From contig CM067367.1 of assembly GCA_034401795.1 (NCBI GenBank), positions 50,099,363-50,163,362 on the forward strand: a DNA stretch of 64,000 nt, read 5' to 3'. Source of the stretch: Chaetoderma sp. LZ-2023a. Lineage: Eukaryota > Mollusca > Caudofoveata > Chaetodermatida > Chaetodermatidae. The first letter of the stretch is position 1. Each line of letters opens with the position of its first letter. Of the stretch, positions 20,273 to 31,494 are shown piece after piece. The notes beneath the pieces are model-generated. The model was not told the origin of the DNA, did no database searches, and saw only the letters and a list, made by a program, of their open reading frames with translations. The translations under genes and the position numbers were made by a program.

Positions 20273-21929
20273 CACCTGTGCAAAAGTTAAGCACCAGCAA
20301 AAACAATAGAACGTAGAAACATGATGGTACAACTAGGCTGCCATACTTTGTGTCCCCGCGTTAGCTGACATAATTCCAAGTATGAAATGCGCATGCATGC
20401 ATGACTTCACGCCGCTTGATGTCCGTGCGTGGCGGGAAACAGCACACGTGTTCAGTTATGTAAAAGTCCAGTTTGATGTGTAGAACATTACATACAGATT
20501 TAGGCGACAAGATTAGGAATTTTGTGTTCATGACTGTGGTTTATCTGTACAGAGAGAATTATCTCTTGATTGTGAACCGCTATGGCAAGACGAAGGTTAA
20601 GTGATCATGGGAAATGGCAATTCATAGGCATGCATACCACTGGTATGTCATGCAGAGAGATTGGCAGACAGCTGAACATTAACCATACTGTAATCAGTCG
20701 TTTGATTGCAAAACATGGGCAAACTAACGAGGTGAAGGACAGGCCTAGATCTGGAAGACCGAAGAAGACTACTGCCCGTGATGATCGAGCCCTAGTACGC
20801 CTTGTTAGGAGATCTCCATTCACCAACAGCAGGGTGCTCAGCCAGCAATGGGAAACGCGCAATAGAGTGTCAATGTCTACCGTCAAAAGGAGACTGTATG
20901 CTGCTGGCATGAAAGATAGGAGACCTGTCAGACGTCCTCTCCGCACTGCACACCACAAAGAGGAGCGTCTGAGGTGGTGCAACGAAAGAAGACACTGGAA
21001 CATGAGATCCTGGAGACGGGTACACTGGTCCGATGAAAGTCGGTTCCTGCTTCATGCCACAGATGGTCGAACTCGTATATGGAGGTCCAGACGCACGGCG
21101 TACGACCAACGTAACATCATGGAAGAAGTTCTATTTGGTGGAGGTTCCGTTATGATATGGGGGTGCATCTCATTTGATTGTAAGCTGGATCTGTTGACTG
21201 TACCTGGAACACTAAATGGACAAAGATATCAAGATTCCATACTGGATAGAGTTGTGGTCCCTCATTTTGTAAATCATGCACCTGGAACCCACCCTATATT
21301 CATGGATGACAACGCCCGACCACATCGTGCTAGAGCTGTGCATGAATACCTCCGCCAGAATGCCATCGAAACCCTACCATGGCCAGCAAGGAGCCCTGAC
21401 ATGAACCCTATTGAGCATATCAGGGACATTCTGGGAAACATGGTGAGAAGGAGGGATCCTCCTGTGCAGAACCTACAGGAATTAACAGACGCACTCCATC
21501 TTGAATGGCAACGAATACCACAATGGCGTATCAGTCGGTTGGTGACCAGCATGAGACGTCGTGTCCAGGCCATCATCCAGGCACAAGGTGGATATACCCG
21601 GTATTAATAATGACAGTCTCAAACTCGTGCACATATGTTAAACTTCGTTTTCAGACACCATTAATGACAATCTAGCCACGTGTGTCAACTGTAGGCCAAT
21701 AGTTGTCAGTTGTGTCAACGTAACCATATTCAGGCCTCGTTTTCAAGTTCAAACAAAAACATACAGTATTTCCCCACCATCATAATCAGCATTCCTATAG
21801 TTGCATTATTACCTCTTGCACTAAGATGGATGGGTACATAAATGTTTATGCTATTGCTTTCTTCATAGCACATGAATATACCCTCGCATGTGCGTAAAAA
21901 TAGGGTGGTGCTTAACTTTTGCACAGGTG
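20273..21929 (+). mobile_element. Tc1-like DNA transposon
   Basis: Inverted ends CACCTGTGCAAAAGTTAAGC are at 20273-20296 and 21906-21929, perfect over about 23 bases, flanked by TA-rich sequence as expected for TA target duplication. One intact transposase lies inside. Total 1657 bp, a usual Tc1 size. Ends and gene together look capable of movement. Confidence 0.93.
20582..21607 (+). CDS. Tc1-family transposase, DD34E
   Basis: The 341-residue enzyme cuts and pastes the element at TA sites in the nucleus. An N-terminal paired-like helix-turn-helix region spans roughly residues 1-115, with a GRPKK linker near 58. The catalytic triad is visible: D151 in WSDESRF, D243 in MDDNARPH and E278 in SPDMNPIEH, with 34 residues between the last two. 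Length is normal for the family and no stop or frameshift is seen. It uses the first ATG after the left end, with a 285 bp leader. Motif wording (CHWSDE-type, DNARPHRA) fits Tc1 rather than mariner. Confidence 0.95.
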   Translation: MARRRLSDHGKWQFIGMHTTGMSCREIGRQLNINHTVISRLIAKHGQTNEVKDRPRSGRPKKTTARDDRALVRLVRRSPFTNSRVLSQQWETRNRVSMSTVKRRLYAAGMKDRRPVRRPLRTAHHKEERLRWCNERRHWNMRSWRRVHWSDESRFLLHATDGRTRIWRSRRTAYDQRNIMEEVLFGGGSVMIWGCISFDCKLDLLTVPGTLNGQRYQDSILDRVVVPHFVNHAPGTHPIFMDDNARPHRARAVHEYLRQNAIETLPWPARSPDMNPIEHIRDILGNMVRRRDPPVQNLQELTDALHLEWQRIPQWRISRLVTSMRRRVQAIIQAQGGYTRY

Positions 21930-23192
<1,263 letters not shown>

Positions 23193-23193
23193 A

Positions 23194-24672
23194 CCAATCT
23201 TTTTTAATTGGCCGGCATATACGGCAAGAGTTTCATGGATAGAAGGTGAAGGTTCCAATGCTCGAAAATTAGCCTGCCACGAATATAGGGGTGAACCTCC
23301 ATGCATCAGCACGGATTCAGAAACCGTATTAAACACGTATATAAGAACTAAACCAGCTGCGATTAAGAAAATTAAAGAAGGTGTTAAGACAAAAACGCCA
23401 GATGCGTTGTATACCGAGTTAATCACTAATATAGAAGATCGTCCAAGAAATTTTAGACAGGTATATGATACTAAATATAGGGAGAGAAAGAAGGAGAGAC
23501 CAGCTGGGGTGAAAACTGGCAACTTTGCAGATCAAGTGCAGATTGTGGAGAATATGGTACATACCCATCCATTCGTTGAGAGGGTCACAACCCCAAGAGA
23601 CAAAGTCCCCATTGTAATCTTATTCACAGAAGAGCAAATCAGTGATATTAAGCGTTTTTGTTGTTCCAGACCAACCTGCCACAATACTGTTTTAGGATTG
23701 GACAAGACTTTCAATTTAGGTCAAGTACACTTAACCGTGGGTGCCTTAAAAAACTTAGCAGTAAAACGGCGTAAGACTCAGGACCATCCAATATTCCCTG
23801 GGCCGATGTTTTTGCATGGGAATTCGGATTTCAAAACCTATGCCTCATTTTTCCAGCACCTAGCAATTGAGCTTGCTGATCCGCCAAGCCCGCCAATGAT
23901 AGGGACAGTTGAGGAAAAAGTGATGACAAAAGCGATAGCATACTCATTCCCAAAGAGTACAAAATTGTATTGCACCCGTCATTTGAAGGGTAATGTTTTG
24001 GATTTCCTAAAGGACAAAATCGGTGTAAGCGAGAAAGATCGATCAAGAATCTGTAGCTCAATTTTCGGCACAAACGGTGTAGTTAGCGCAAACGACTCCA
24101 TCGTATTCGTGTCGCGTGTGCAGGATGTAAGTGCGTCGTTGGAAGAATTTCCAAAATTTAAAACCCATATCGATTCCCGTATCGTACCATTGTTGAAGTC
24201 TAACCTAGTTGCATCTCAAACAACAGGATACGACGACGGACTGACTACTTGGACGAATAACAATTGTGAAATCCTAAATCATGTCTACAAACAGGCCATA
24301 GATTGGAAATCTCAGCCGCTAAGTGAATTGGTTGAGAAACTATACTCAGTAGTCCTTAGACAATATCGTGAGTTAGAGCGTAGTTTGATCGGACAAGGTG
24401 ATTATGTTCTTTGTGATGAGTACAATCGATTCACAGTTCCGGAAGCAATATGGTGCACCAGGGAGAGCGACCAAAGAAAGAGACATTTCCAGAGGTTCCT
24501 TAAAGCAGCTAAAGAAAGAGACTCACGGACAATAAAGTCAACAGACGAAACGAGAGTCGTTATACCATCAAAGAGTGGGGGTAAAAAACCTGGGCAAAGA
24601 AAATGTGTGAAATGTGCCAAAACAACAAGCATTCCAAAAGCATCATGTGCTATTAAACTTGAGTTAAGGTAG
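23194..24672 (+). CDS. MULE-like transposase, 5' end missing
   Basis: An open frame of about 492 codons begins just after a stop in the TA repeat. The first codon usually proposed, TTG at 23407, is not a real start: the frame is open upstream with good coding character (ARVSWIEGEG, STDSETVLN). The middle shows features of the MULE transposase fold: LGLDKTFNLG, then FPGPMFLHGN, then TVEEKVMTKAIAYSFPKS and LYCTRHLKGN (Asp, Glu, and Cys-x2-His positions). The C-terminal tail has KCVKCAK, a possible Cys-based knuckle. No stop occurs inside. It resembles invertebrate proteins annotated only as hypothetical or MULE-like. No terminal inverted repeats are recognised, so a domesticated or decaying gene is possible. 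Confidence 0.6.
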   Translation, partial: PIFFNWPAYTARVSWIEGEGSNARKLACHEYRGEPPCISTDSETVLNTYIRTKPAAIKKIKEGVKTKTPDALYTELITNIEDRPRNFRQVYDTKYRERKKERPAGVKTGNFADQVQIVENMVHTHPFVERVTTPRDKVPIVILFTEEQISDIKRFCCSRPTCHNTVLGLDKTFNLGQVHLTVGALKNLAVKRRKTQDHPIFPGPMFLHGNSDFKTYASFFQHLAIELADPPSPPMIGTVEEKVMTKAIAYSFPKSTKLYCTRHLKGNVLDFLKDKIGVSEKDRSRICSSIFGTNGVVSANDSIVFVSRVQDVSASLEEFPKFKTHIDSRIVPLLKSNLVASQTTGYDDGLTTWTNNNCEILNHVYKQAIDWKSQPLSELVEKLYSVVLRQYRELERSLIGQGDYVLCDEYNRFTVPEAIWCTRESDQRKRHFQRFLKAAKERDSRTIKSTDETRVVIPSKSGGKKPGQRKCVKCAKTTSIPKASCAIKLELR

Positions 24673-24699
24673 AAATGCTAGCCAGTCAGTCCTGTAGTA

Positions 24700-25215
24700 A
24701 AATTGCTGTCCATTCCATAAATACTATTTTTGAAAACATATCACTAGTATAACTGGCTCGATAACTGAGCCAGTCATTCCAGTAGTAAATTTTCAAAAAG
24801 AGTGTTCTCTTGGACATTTTCTATTAGAATTCGGTAGGGCGTAGGATGTATATATGATATAAATTAAATGTAATATTTAAGAAGATAGAATTGTCTTATA
24901 GAAAATGTCCAAGAGAATACTATTTCAGAAAACTTATCACTGGTATAACTGGCTCGATAACCGAGCCAGTCATTCCAGTAGTAAATTTTCAAAAATAGTG
25001 TTCTCTTGGACATTTTGTATAAGGCAATTCGGTAGGGCACCAGGCATAAATTAAATGTAATATTTAAGAAGATAGAATTGCCTTATAGAAAGTGTCCAAG
25101 AGAATACTAATTTGGAAAACTTATCACTGGTATAACTGGCTCGATAACCGAGCCAGTCATTCCAGTAGTAAATTTTCAAAAATAGTGTTCTATTGGACAT
25201 TTTCTATAATACAAT
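24700..25215. repeat. three tandem palindromic units
   Basis: Three units spaced about 190-197 bp apart, each a palindrome centred on GGCTCGATAACCGAGCC (near 24760, 24955 and 25145), flanked by TTGGACATTTTCTATA and its complement. The arms can form about 50 bp hairpins. Related single hairpins occur near 47340-47470 and 56925-57015. No gene is present. Confidence 0.75.
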
Positions 25216-25653
25216 TCACTGTCGCGTCCAGTGTAGATACCATGTATAATATTTAGCAATATGCAGAATATTGGCGCTAAATACGTACATATGTAGTATA
25301 TATATGCAAATATAGCTTCACCCTTAAGCTTAATGTGTGGAGCATTTTGTATAGATAACGTGAATGTGACGCGTGCGTCTGTTCGTGCATGCTTGCGTAT
25401 GTGTGTGTTTTATTATATTTTATTCTTTTCTATTCTATTGTAATGTATTGTATTGCCTTGTATATGTCAACATTAACATTTAATAAATATAAACTGCGTT
25501 GATCAGTTGTTTGTCTTGTTTCTTGATACGCGCATAACGGAACTTTGGATTGACTTCATGTAGGCCTATACGGAAATATAACAGCAACAATAGACTGCAG
25601 CATGGGATTGTCATTTACGAAAATATTAAATTTATGGTAGAGATCTATACACG

Positions 25654-25691
<38 letters not shown>

Positions 25692-26029
25692 GTCTCTGTC
25701 GTAATATTCTTGTTTTCTTAAACTGCAAACTCTGCCCTATCCATATGACTGTGTCCCCATCCCATATATATATAACCTATCATATTATATATTATAATCC
25801 TGCTTTCATAAATTGCTTGAAAATATATCTAATACGCTGATGCCAGTCTAATTTGATTTAAACAAATTTATCTCTCAGGATTTGACGTGGTTGCGCCCGG
25901 TTTTTTGGTCGGTTGCGCCTGGTCTCATCTGGGTGTGCGTGGTCTCGCCTGGTTTTGCCAGTTCTCGCCCGGTTTTGACATAACGTAATTCCCAGCACAG
26001 ACACTGACAGCCACCCGCCTGTATCAAGG
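25216..26029. repeat. AT-rich spacer with (TA)n and a GC-rich minisatellite
   Basis: A (TA)n tract lies at about 25655-25690. At 25885-25980 a degenerate repeat of a unit like TTGCGCCTGGTTTTG or TCTCGCCTGGTTTTG appears six or seven times. I see no gene here. Confidence 0.5.
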
Positions 26030-27511
26030 ACAATATGTGAGAAGGATCTTGGGGGTCTATATTGAATAGAAATTAAACTTCGATAAACATATTAACACCA
26101 TTGTAAACAAAGCCAACAGTATACTGGGCATCAAAAAGATAACATTTAGTCACATGGACACAGCTACTTTCCTGTTACTGTACAAAACATTAGTTAGACC
26201 CATCCTGGAGTATTGCAACTCGGTCTGGTCACCACATCTTGTAAGACCATCAAAGGCAATAGAACATATCCAAAGACGCGCTACCAGATTACCTGCAGCA
26301 TTAAAGAGCTTCAAAAATGAAGACAGACTCCGAGAGCTCAACTTGTATTCTCTAAAGTATCACCGGACTCAGGGAGATTTAATTGAAGTCTACAAACATA
26401 ATATGTACAATGTCGATCCAGAAAATGTCTTTGGGAAACCTACAAGCAGCATAACACGGGGCCACAAATACAAAATAATAATAGACCACTGCAACATAAG
26501 TACACACAAATTTTTCTTTACTCAGCCAGTGTCACCATCATGGAATGCTCTACCATCACACATAGTAGAAGCAAAGAACATGGATGAGTTTAAGCTTAAA
26601 CTTGACACACATCTTAAAGACCGTACATTCACCTTTGACTAACATGTACAGAACTAATTATACTTCATATGATTGGGCATGTTACATACACCAGCATACC
26701 GGCAAAGACAACAGATATTTCAAAATGCAATCGTGGTAGAAATTCAACTATATATTTATCGATATCTATACTTGACAGGTTTGGTGGGTCAGTCCTCCTG
26801 GTAGGCAGTACCCCCACAGCTGACCTAAGGGCTGACTATGTGTCTTGGTTGTAGGCGGCACACCGCAGCTAATGACCATGACACATCACATTGCCTGTTT
26901 AAAACCTTGTAAACATTACAAACCTTGTACAAAATCATGTGTAAAACTGGAGGAGTCTGGGTTTAGGGCTGTAATCGCACAACCCCCATCCCCATTGTAA
27001 TTTGACATGGCAGTGATATGATTTGGGTGTGGAACCACACCAACCTAAATTCGCATTAAAATGACGTACCATTTATATCCTATATACAGTATGATTATTG
27101 CATAGAATAGATATACTTCTAATGATTGGACATGTTATCTGCGCCAACCTATCCTTCAATTAACGCAGTCATTAAAAAATGTATTGTGATAACAAATCAA
27201 ATTATATATGTTTGTTTATAGCTAGTCACTCTAGACAGATTTGGTGCGTCAGTCTTCCTGTCAGGCGGCACACCGCAGCTGACCTAAGGGATGACTAAGT
27301 GTCTTGGTTGTTGGCATCACACCGCAGCTGATGACCTGGACACTGTCACCTAGCCTGTCAAAAACTGTAAATATTTGTAAATCTTGTAGCATAGTTATAT
27401 GTAGCATATACATACTTTCTTTTTTCGCAACTTCTCTTTCACACATGCAGTATGTAAAGTAGTATTGAATCTACCGGGACATAAAGAAGCCAATGGCTTA
27501 TCTCCTTTGAA

Positions 27512-27543
<32 letters not shown>

Positions 27544-27575
27544 GGTGATGATGATGATGATGATGATGATGATGT
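26030..27575 (+). pseudogene. LINE 3' end: RT C-terminal region, 3' UTR and (GAT)n tail
   Basis: A plus-strand non-LTR element truncated at its 5' end. Recognition starts at KDLGVYIE near 26045, with a TAG just after it. Then come ANSILGIKK, LYKTLVRPILEYCNSVWSPH (26170-26240), IQRRATR, LKYHRTQGDLIEVYK and WNALPSHIVEA, ending at 26642. The RT catalytic part is missing. The 3' UTR has two similar copies of a block with GGCGGCACACCGCAGCTGA (26820-26900 and 27240-27360). The end is CCAATGGCTTATCTCC followed by a (GAT)n run to about 27573. The LINE at 44560-45760 shares gene and tail structure. Confidence 0.85.
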
Positions 27576-27659
27576 CAGCAATCTGCTGAAAGTAATGAAT
27601 GTTTCAAGGATTTGCAAACACAAATCGAAGAAATGTCTGTCAGACTTGCTGCAGTAACA

Positions 27660-27900
27660 TTTGAGATTAAAAATGGCCAGCAAGCACAATGCGGTGGTTA
27701 TGCTACTGTTGTAATCTGCCAGGTCATTGTGCTAGGGAATGTTATAATGCAATTGGGGGTCGTGGATTTCCGTCACCACGTGGTTTTCGTGGAAGGGGTT
27801 TCGCTTGAGGCAGACATGACAATAGTGGTAAAGGGAGGGGCCAAAATAGGTGCTTTCGGTGTGGTGGGGTCGGGCAATTAATCTGTGATTGCCCGTCACC
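27660..27900 (+). pseudogene. gag nucleocapsid zinc knuckles (gypsy-like)
   Basis: Two CCHC-type knuckles can be read. The first is CYCCNLPGHCAREC near 27698-27740 (C-x2-C-x4-H-x4-C intact). The second is CFRCGGVGQLICDC near 27852-27893, with Gln in place of the His. They are in different frames, so at least one shift has occurred. These motifs bind genomic RNA in the particle. Confidence 0.7.
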
Positions 27901-28375
27901 GTTAAACTACCAAGAGCTGGTGCTAAGGCAGTGCCACCAGCTCCATGTTCGTCTACAGAGCTGCCAGAAATTAATTGTCCTAATGAAGAGATTTCGGCTT
28001 ATATACCAATCAATGTTGAAGATATTGAAATCAAATGTTTTGTCGATACCGGCTGTGATGTCACAATCATTAGTGAGACGTTCAAAATGAGCAATGCTAT
28101 TATGAAACAGATGCGGCTGATGCCTACCAATTTCATGCAACATCAGTAAATGGACAGGAAATTGAGCTTTTAGGAGCAGTAACGGTAAAGATTAGGATAG
28201 CCAACAAAGAGATTCTACATCCAGTTCTAGTTGTTAGAGGTGTTGCATTTCCTATGCTATTGGGTTGGGATTTTCTGCAAGCACACAAGTTGATTATTGA
28301 TAGTGAGAATAAACAAATTGTGATGGGTACTGATACAGTAAAGATCTTACCAAAATGGCAAATTTTTTCGAGAGT
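27889..28375 (+). pseudogene. retroelement aspartic protease
   Basis: IKCFVDTGCDVTIIS near 28030-28072 is the active-site DTG region. Further on, GWDFLQAHKLIID near 28264-28305 is the typical C-terminal block of retropepsins. A frameshift lies between, near 28140. The enzyme would have matured the gag-pol polyprotein. Confidence 0.75.
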
Positions 28376-28975
28376 ATGCCAAGCTAGCTATTGACAAATG
28401 CACCCCTATCACCACGATGGAAAGGGTCTGTCCATGTTAGAATAAAACCTTCTCAGCTTCAAGATCTAATACCAGATGAGTTAACAGGGATTCTAGAACC
28501 CGTTGGGTATGATATAAATGACAGTATAATTATTGCAAAATCAGTAAGTGGTGCTAAAACAGGAATAGCTTTAGTACAAATGGTTAATTTGTCAGATGAA
28601 ACTGTTCATTTAGAATAAGGTGTATCATATGGTACCTTCTATACTATTGATAAAACTATTGCCAGAGTTGGTGTGTTTGAAATATTGGATAAGAAAATCG
28701 AGATCCCTCCACAACATCCCCCTAAAGAAATGCATCTGTGTTAACAAAGTCAGAAGAAAACCGGGCCAAATGTTTAATACAAGAGTTCTCTGATATTTTT
28801 AGTACTGGGCCACATGATATCGGAAGAACTATGTTAGTACAACATACTATTGATACATATGATGCTACGCCCATTAAACAACCTTTCTGATGTATACCTA
28901 TGCATTTGAAAGCAGAAATAGAACGTCAGACTAAAGAAATGTTAGGAAATAACGTCATCGAGTAAAGTAAAAGTC
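28376..28975 (+). pseudogene. gypsy pol linker between protease and RT
   Basis: Frames with stops. Segments such as HPGKT-like WKGSVHVRIKPSQ and the later CRDCRPIKQPFR-like region (ATPIKQPF near 28865) lead into RT. No independent gene is present. Confidence 0.5.
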
Positions 28976-29643
28976 CATGGTCATCCTCTATTGTGCTTGT
29001 AAGAAAAAAGGATGGATCTATACGCTATTGTGTGGATTACAGATCTCTAAATTCTCTAAGCTACAAGGATGCCTTTCCATTGAGACGAACAGACGACTGC
29101 CTGGACTTCCTGTTAGGCTCCACTGCATTTTCTGTACTGGATCTGGCATCTGGGTATTGGCAGGTAGAGATCGACCCTAAGGATAGAGAGAAAACTGCTT
29201 TTTCGACCGGTTCAAATCTTTACCAATTTATAGATATGACATTTGGGCTAACGAATGCCCCAGTCACTTTCCAAATGCTTATGCAGTTGGTTATTGCTGG
29301 ACTAGATTGGCAGACAGCATTAGTTTACACAAACGATGTTATACTGTTTAGTAAATCGGTACAGGAACACATGTCATTGCTAAGAGATGTCTTCACCAGA
29401 CTGAGGCTGGCAGGGTTAAAATTAAAGCCTTCTAAGAGCCAGTTGTTTCAGGATAATGTTGTTTACCTAGGCCACAGAGTAAGTAAAGAAGGCATTGAAC
29501 CAGCCCCTGCAAATTTTCAGCGCATAAGTGAATACCCAGTCCCTACTACTGCTAGAGAAATCAGATCCTTTTCGGGCTTGACTGGGTATTATAAAAAAAT
29601 TCATTACCATTATTATTATTCCGAATCAGAGGCAGTATTGTGA
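28976..29643 (+). pseudogene. gypsy-like reverse transcriptase
   Basis: The frame gives SSIVLVRKKDGSIRYCVDYRSLN, then VLDLASGYWQVEID, FGLTNAPVTFQ, and YTNDVILFSK where a YxDD box is expected. The Asn in place of the first catalytic Asp predicts a dead enzyme. LGHRVSKEGIEP and FSGLTGYYKK follow. It ends in a stop at 29641-29643, followed by the RNase H frame. The tail YHYYYSES comes from a short ATT-type insertion. Confidence 0.85.
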
Positions 29644-29646
29644 GAA

Positions 29647-30530
29647 ATGACTACAAAGGACCAACATGGAGAATTTGTCTGGACGGATAAGTGCCAAAAA
29701 GCTTTCGAGCATCTACGAAAAGCTTTAATCAGTCCACCAATTCTGTGTTTTCCAGACCCAGGTAAACCCGTTGTCATTTACACAGATGCTTCTGGAAAAT
29801 CAGTGGGAGCAGTTTTAGCCCAGCCCCGCAGACTAGGAGAGCGTGTAGTAACATATGGTGAAAAAGTCCTTGATTCAAGGCAAAGAAAGTGGTCAGCCTA
29901 TGACAAAGAATTATGGCCAATTGTATGTGCTGTATGTATGTGCTTGTATGTCTTAGCAATGACATGTGTATGTGCTGTAAGACAATTTAGAAGTAATGTG
30001 TATGGCCGACCATTTACTGTGGTAATGGCCGACAAGCCTTTGATAGGAACGTTGGGCAATTGAACTAAGCCTCTATGATGTAACTATTCAACACAGGAGT
30101 GGTCTTAAGCATGCCAACGCTGAGACATTATCCAGGATACCATACATGTGTACAGTAACCTCGAATTCAGGCAGGGATGTGGATGTTGACGCATCACGAA
30201 AACAGTCTAAATATGATGCATTGATTGCTGCAGGACAATTGCGACAAGAGAACTGGTTGGGAGATATTCAGGGGTGGAAAGATGCCCAGGTAGAGGACCA
30301 TGACATCTGGCAAATCATGAGGTGGAAGCTGACTGGTAATGAGAGGCCGTTATTACCAGAAAGATCGTCACGCAGAATGAAGTGTTACTGGTCACAATGG
30401 AATCAGTTAGAATTGAAAGATTGGTTGTTATGTAGACGGTTTGAGTCTAAGGATGGCTTTAGTAACTATCTGCAAATACTAGTGCCACATTCCAAGGTGG
30501 AGGCGGTGATGAACATTTGAACCATTAGAT
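29647..30530 (+). pseudogene. gypsy-like RNase H and integrase linker remnant
   Basis: FEHLRKALISPPIL, then VIYTDASGKSVGAVL and WSAYDKELWPIV are RNase H blocks (29700-29930). An insertion with repeated TGTATGTGCTTG disturbs the next part. After a stop near 30063 the frame shifts to SGLKHANAETLSRI (30095-30135). A further frame, 30146-30520, holds WLLCRRFESKDGFSNYLQILVPHSK, the segment before the integrase zinc finger. The integrase catalytic core is missing. Confidence 0.8.
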
Positions 30531-30690
30531 AAACCAATAAATGAACAAGTCCAACCTCTAAACTTAAATGGGCAGGTGAATGGCTCTGTAGATGATCATG
30601 GAGATTCTTGGCGGCCACATAATCTAAGATCCGGCAGAACTACCATGAAACCGCCACGGTTTAATGAATATGTCTTGAATTAAAGTAAAT
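30531..30690 (+). pseudogene. end of gypsy pol
   Basis: SWRPHNLRSGRTTMKPPRF near 30605-30665 resembles the basic C-terminal tail of gypsy integrases. A deletion from linker to tail removed the integrase core between 30520 and about 30530. Confidence 0.55.
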
Positions 30691-30757
30691 AATGAACTAT
30701 GATTATCAATTGTCGTGCCTTTAAAATCTTACGGTATTATTTTCTGTTTATTTTAGT

Positions 30758-31430
30758 ATGAATCTTGTGTATGCCACCAGCAGAGGGCAGGATTTACTTA
30801 TTCCCGGGGTTAAAGTTACAGTTAAACCTGGGGCAAAGTTAAATGAGCTTTGCCAATTAGGAATCAAGGCCATACAAGGTAAGCCTGCAACAGGCATTGT
30901 GTATTTTATCGCTGGGATACCAGACTTAAATGTTAAGTGCAAAGAATTTAGAAAGAGCCCTGTTTGGAAATATGAAGAAGTAATTTTGGAAGAATTGGAT
31001 TCTGATAAATTAGTTTCCTCATTTACTCATACTTTAGCACACATGTAAGAATAGACTGAATGAGTTAGGGTGGCGAGTGGTCAATGCTACCATACTATCC
31101 TCCGTCCATGTCATTCCATTCTTGGAATAATCACCATTTAAAGAAAGGGGCAATAATGGAATTACGTCATAGTGCACAGTATGAGAGCTATCAAGTTACA
31201 ATTAATATTGCGATTGAGAATATTAATAAAAACATCTTGTCCATCAATAACAGTGACAATTCTTATATCCCACTGTTACATTCAACTGTCAATCATTGCT
31301 TGGGTGGGGGAGGGGACAGTATAAATTTAGGTATCATCGACTTAGGGATGGTGTCCATCCAGGGTCCTCATTATTGGAAAAATGGAATGAGTAGTTGGAT
31401 AGGTCCATCAAGATAAATAACAGAGCTAGT
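30758..31430 (+). pseudogene. accessory 3' reading frame, possibly SGNH-hydrolase-like
   Basis: A 96-codon frame (30758-31048) follows pol, preceded by TTTATTTTAG, a good splice-acceptor look-alike at 30747-30756. It holds TSRGQDLLIPGV, then KPGAKLNELC, then GIVYFIAGIPDLNVK. After frameshifts, RLRDGVHPGSSLLEKW is found at about 31337-31385. A GxxxxDL-type block followed much later by DGVHP is reminiscent of SGNH/GDSL-type folds, where D-x-x-H closes the catalytic site. The usual first Ser is not clear. Position after pol is that of env or an extra gene in LTR elements, and no membrane segment or signal peptide is seen. The family assignment is tentative. Confidence 0.45.
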
Positions 31431-31494
31431 TTGTCTACATACTCTAAATCTTCATCAGAAGATGAGGGGGAAAGGCGTAGCTGGAAGAGGGAGA

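Noticed and set aside
30758-31048. Retroviral-type envelope gene after gypsy pol
   Set aside because: There is no signal peptide, transmembrane segment or cleavage motif, and the visible blocks suggest an enzyme-like fold instead.
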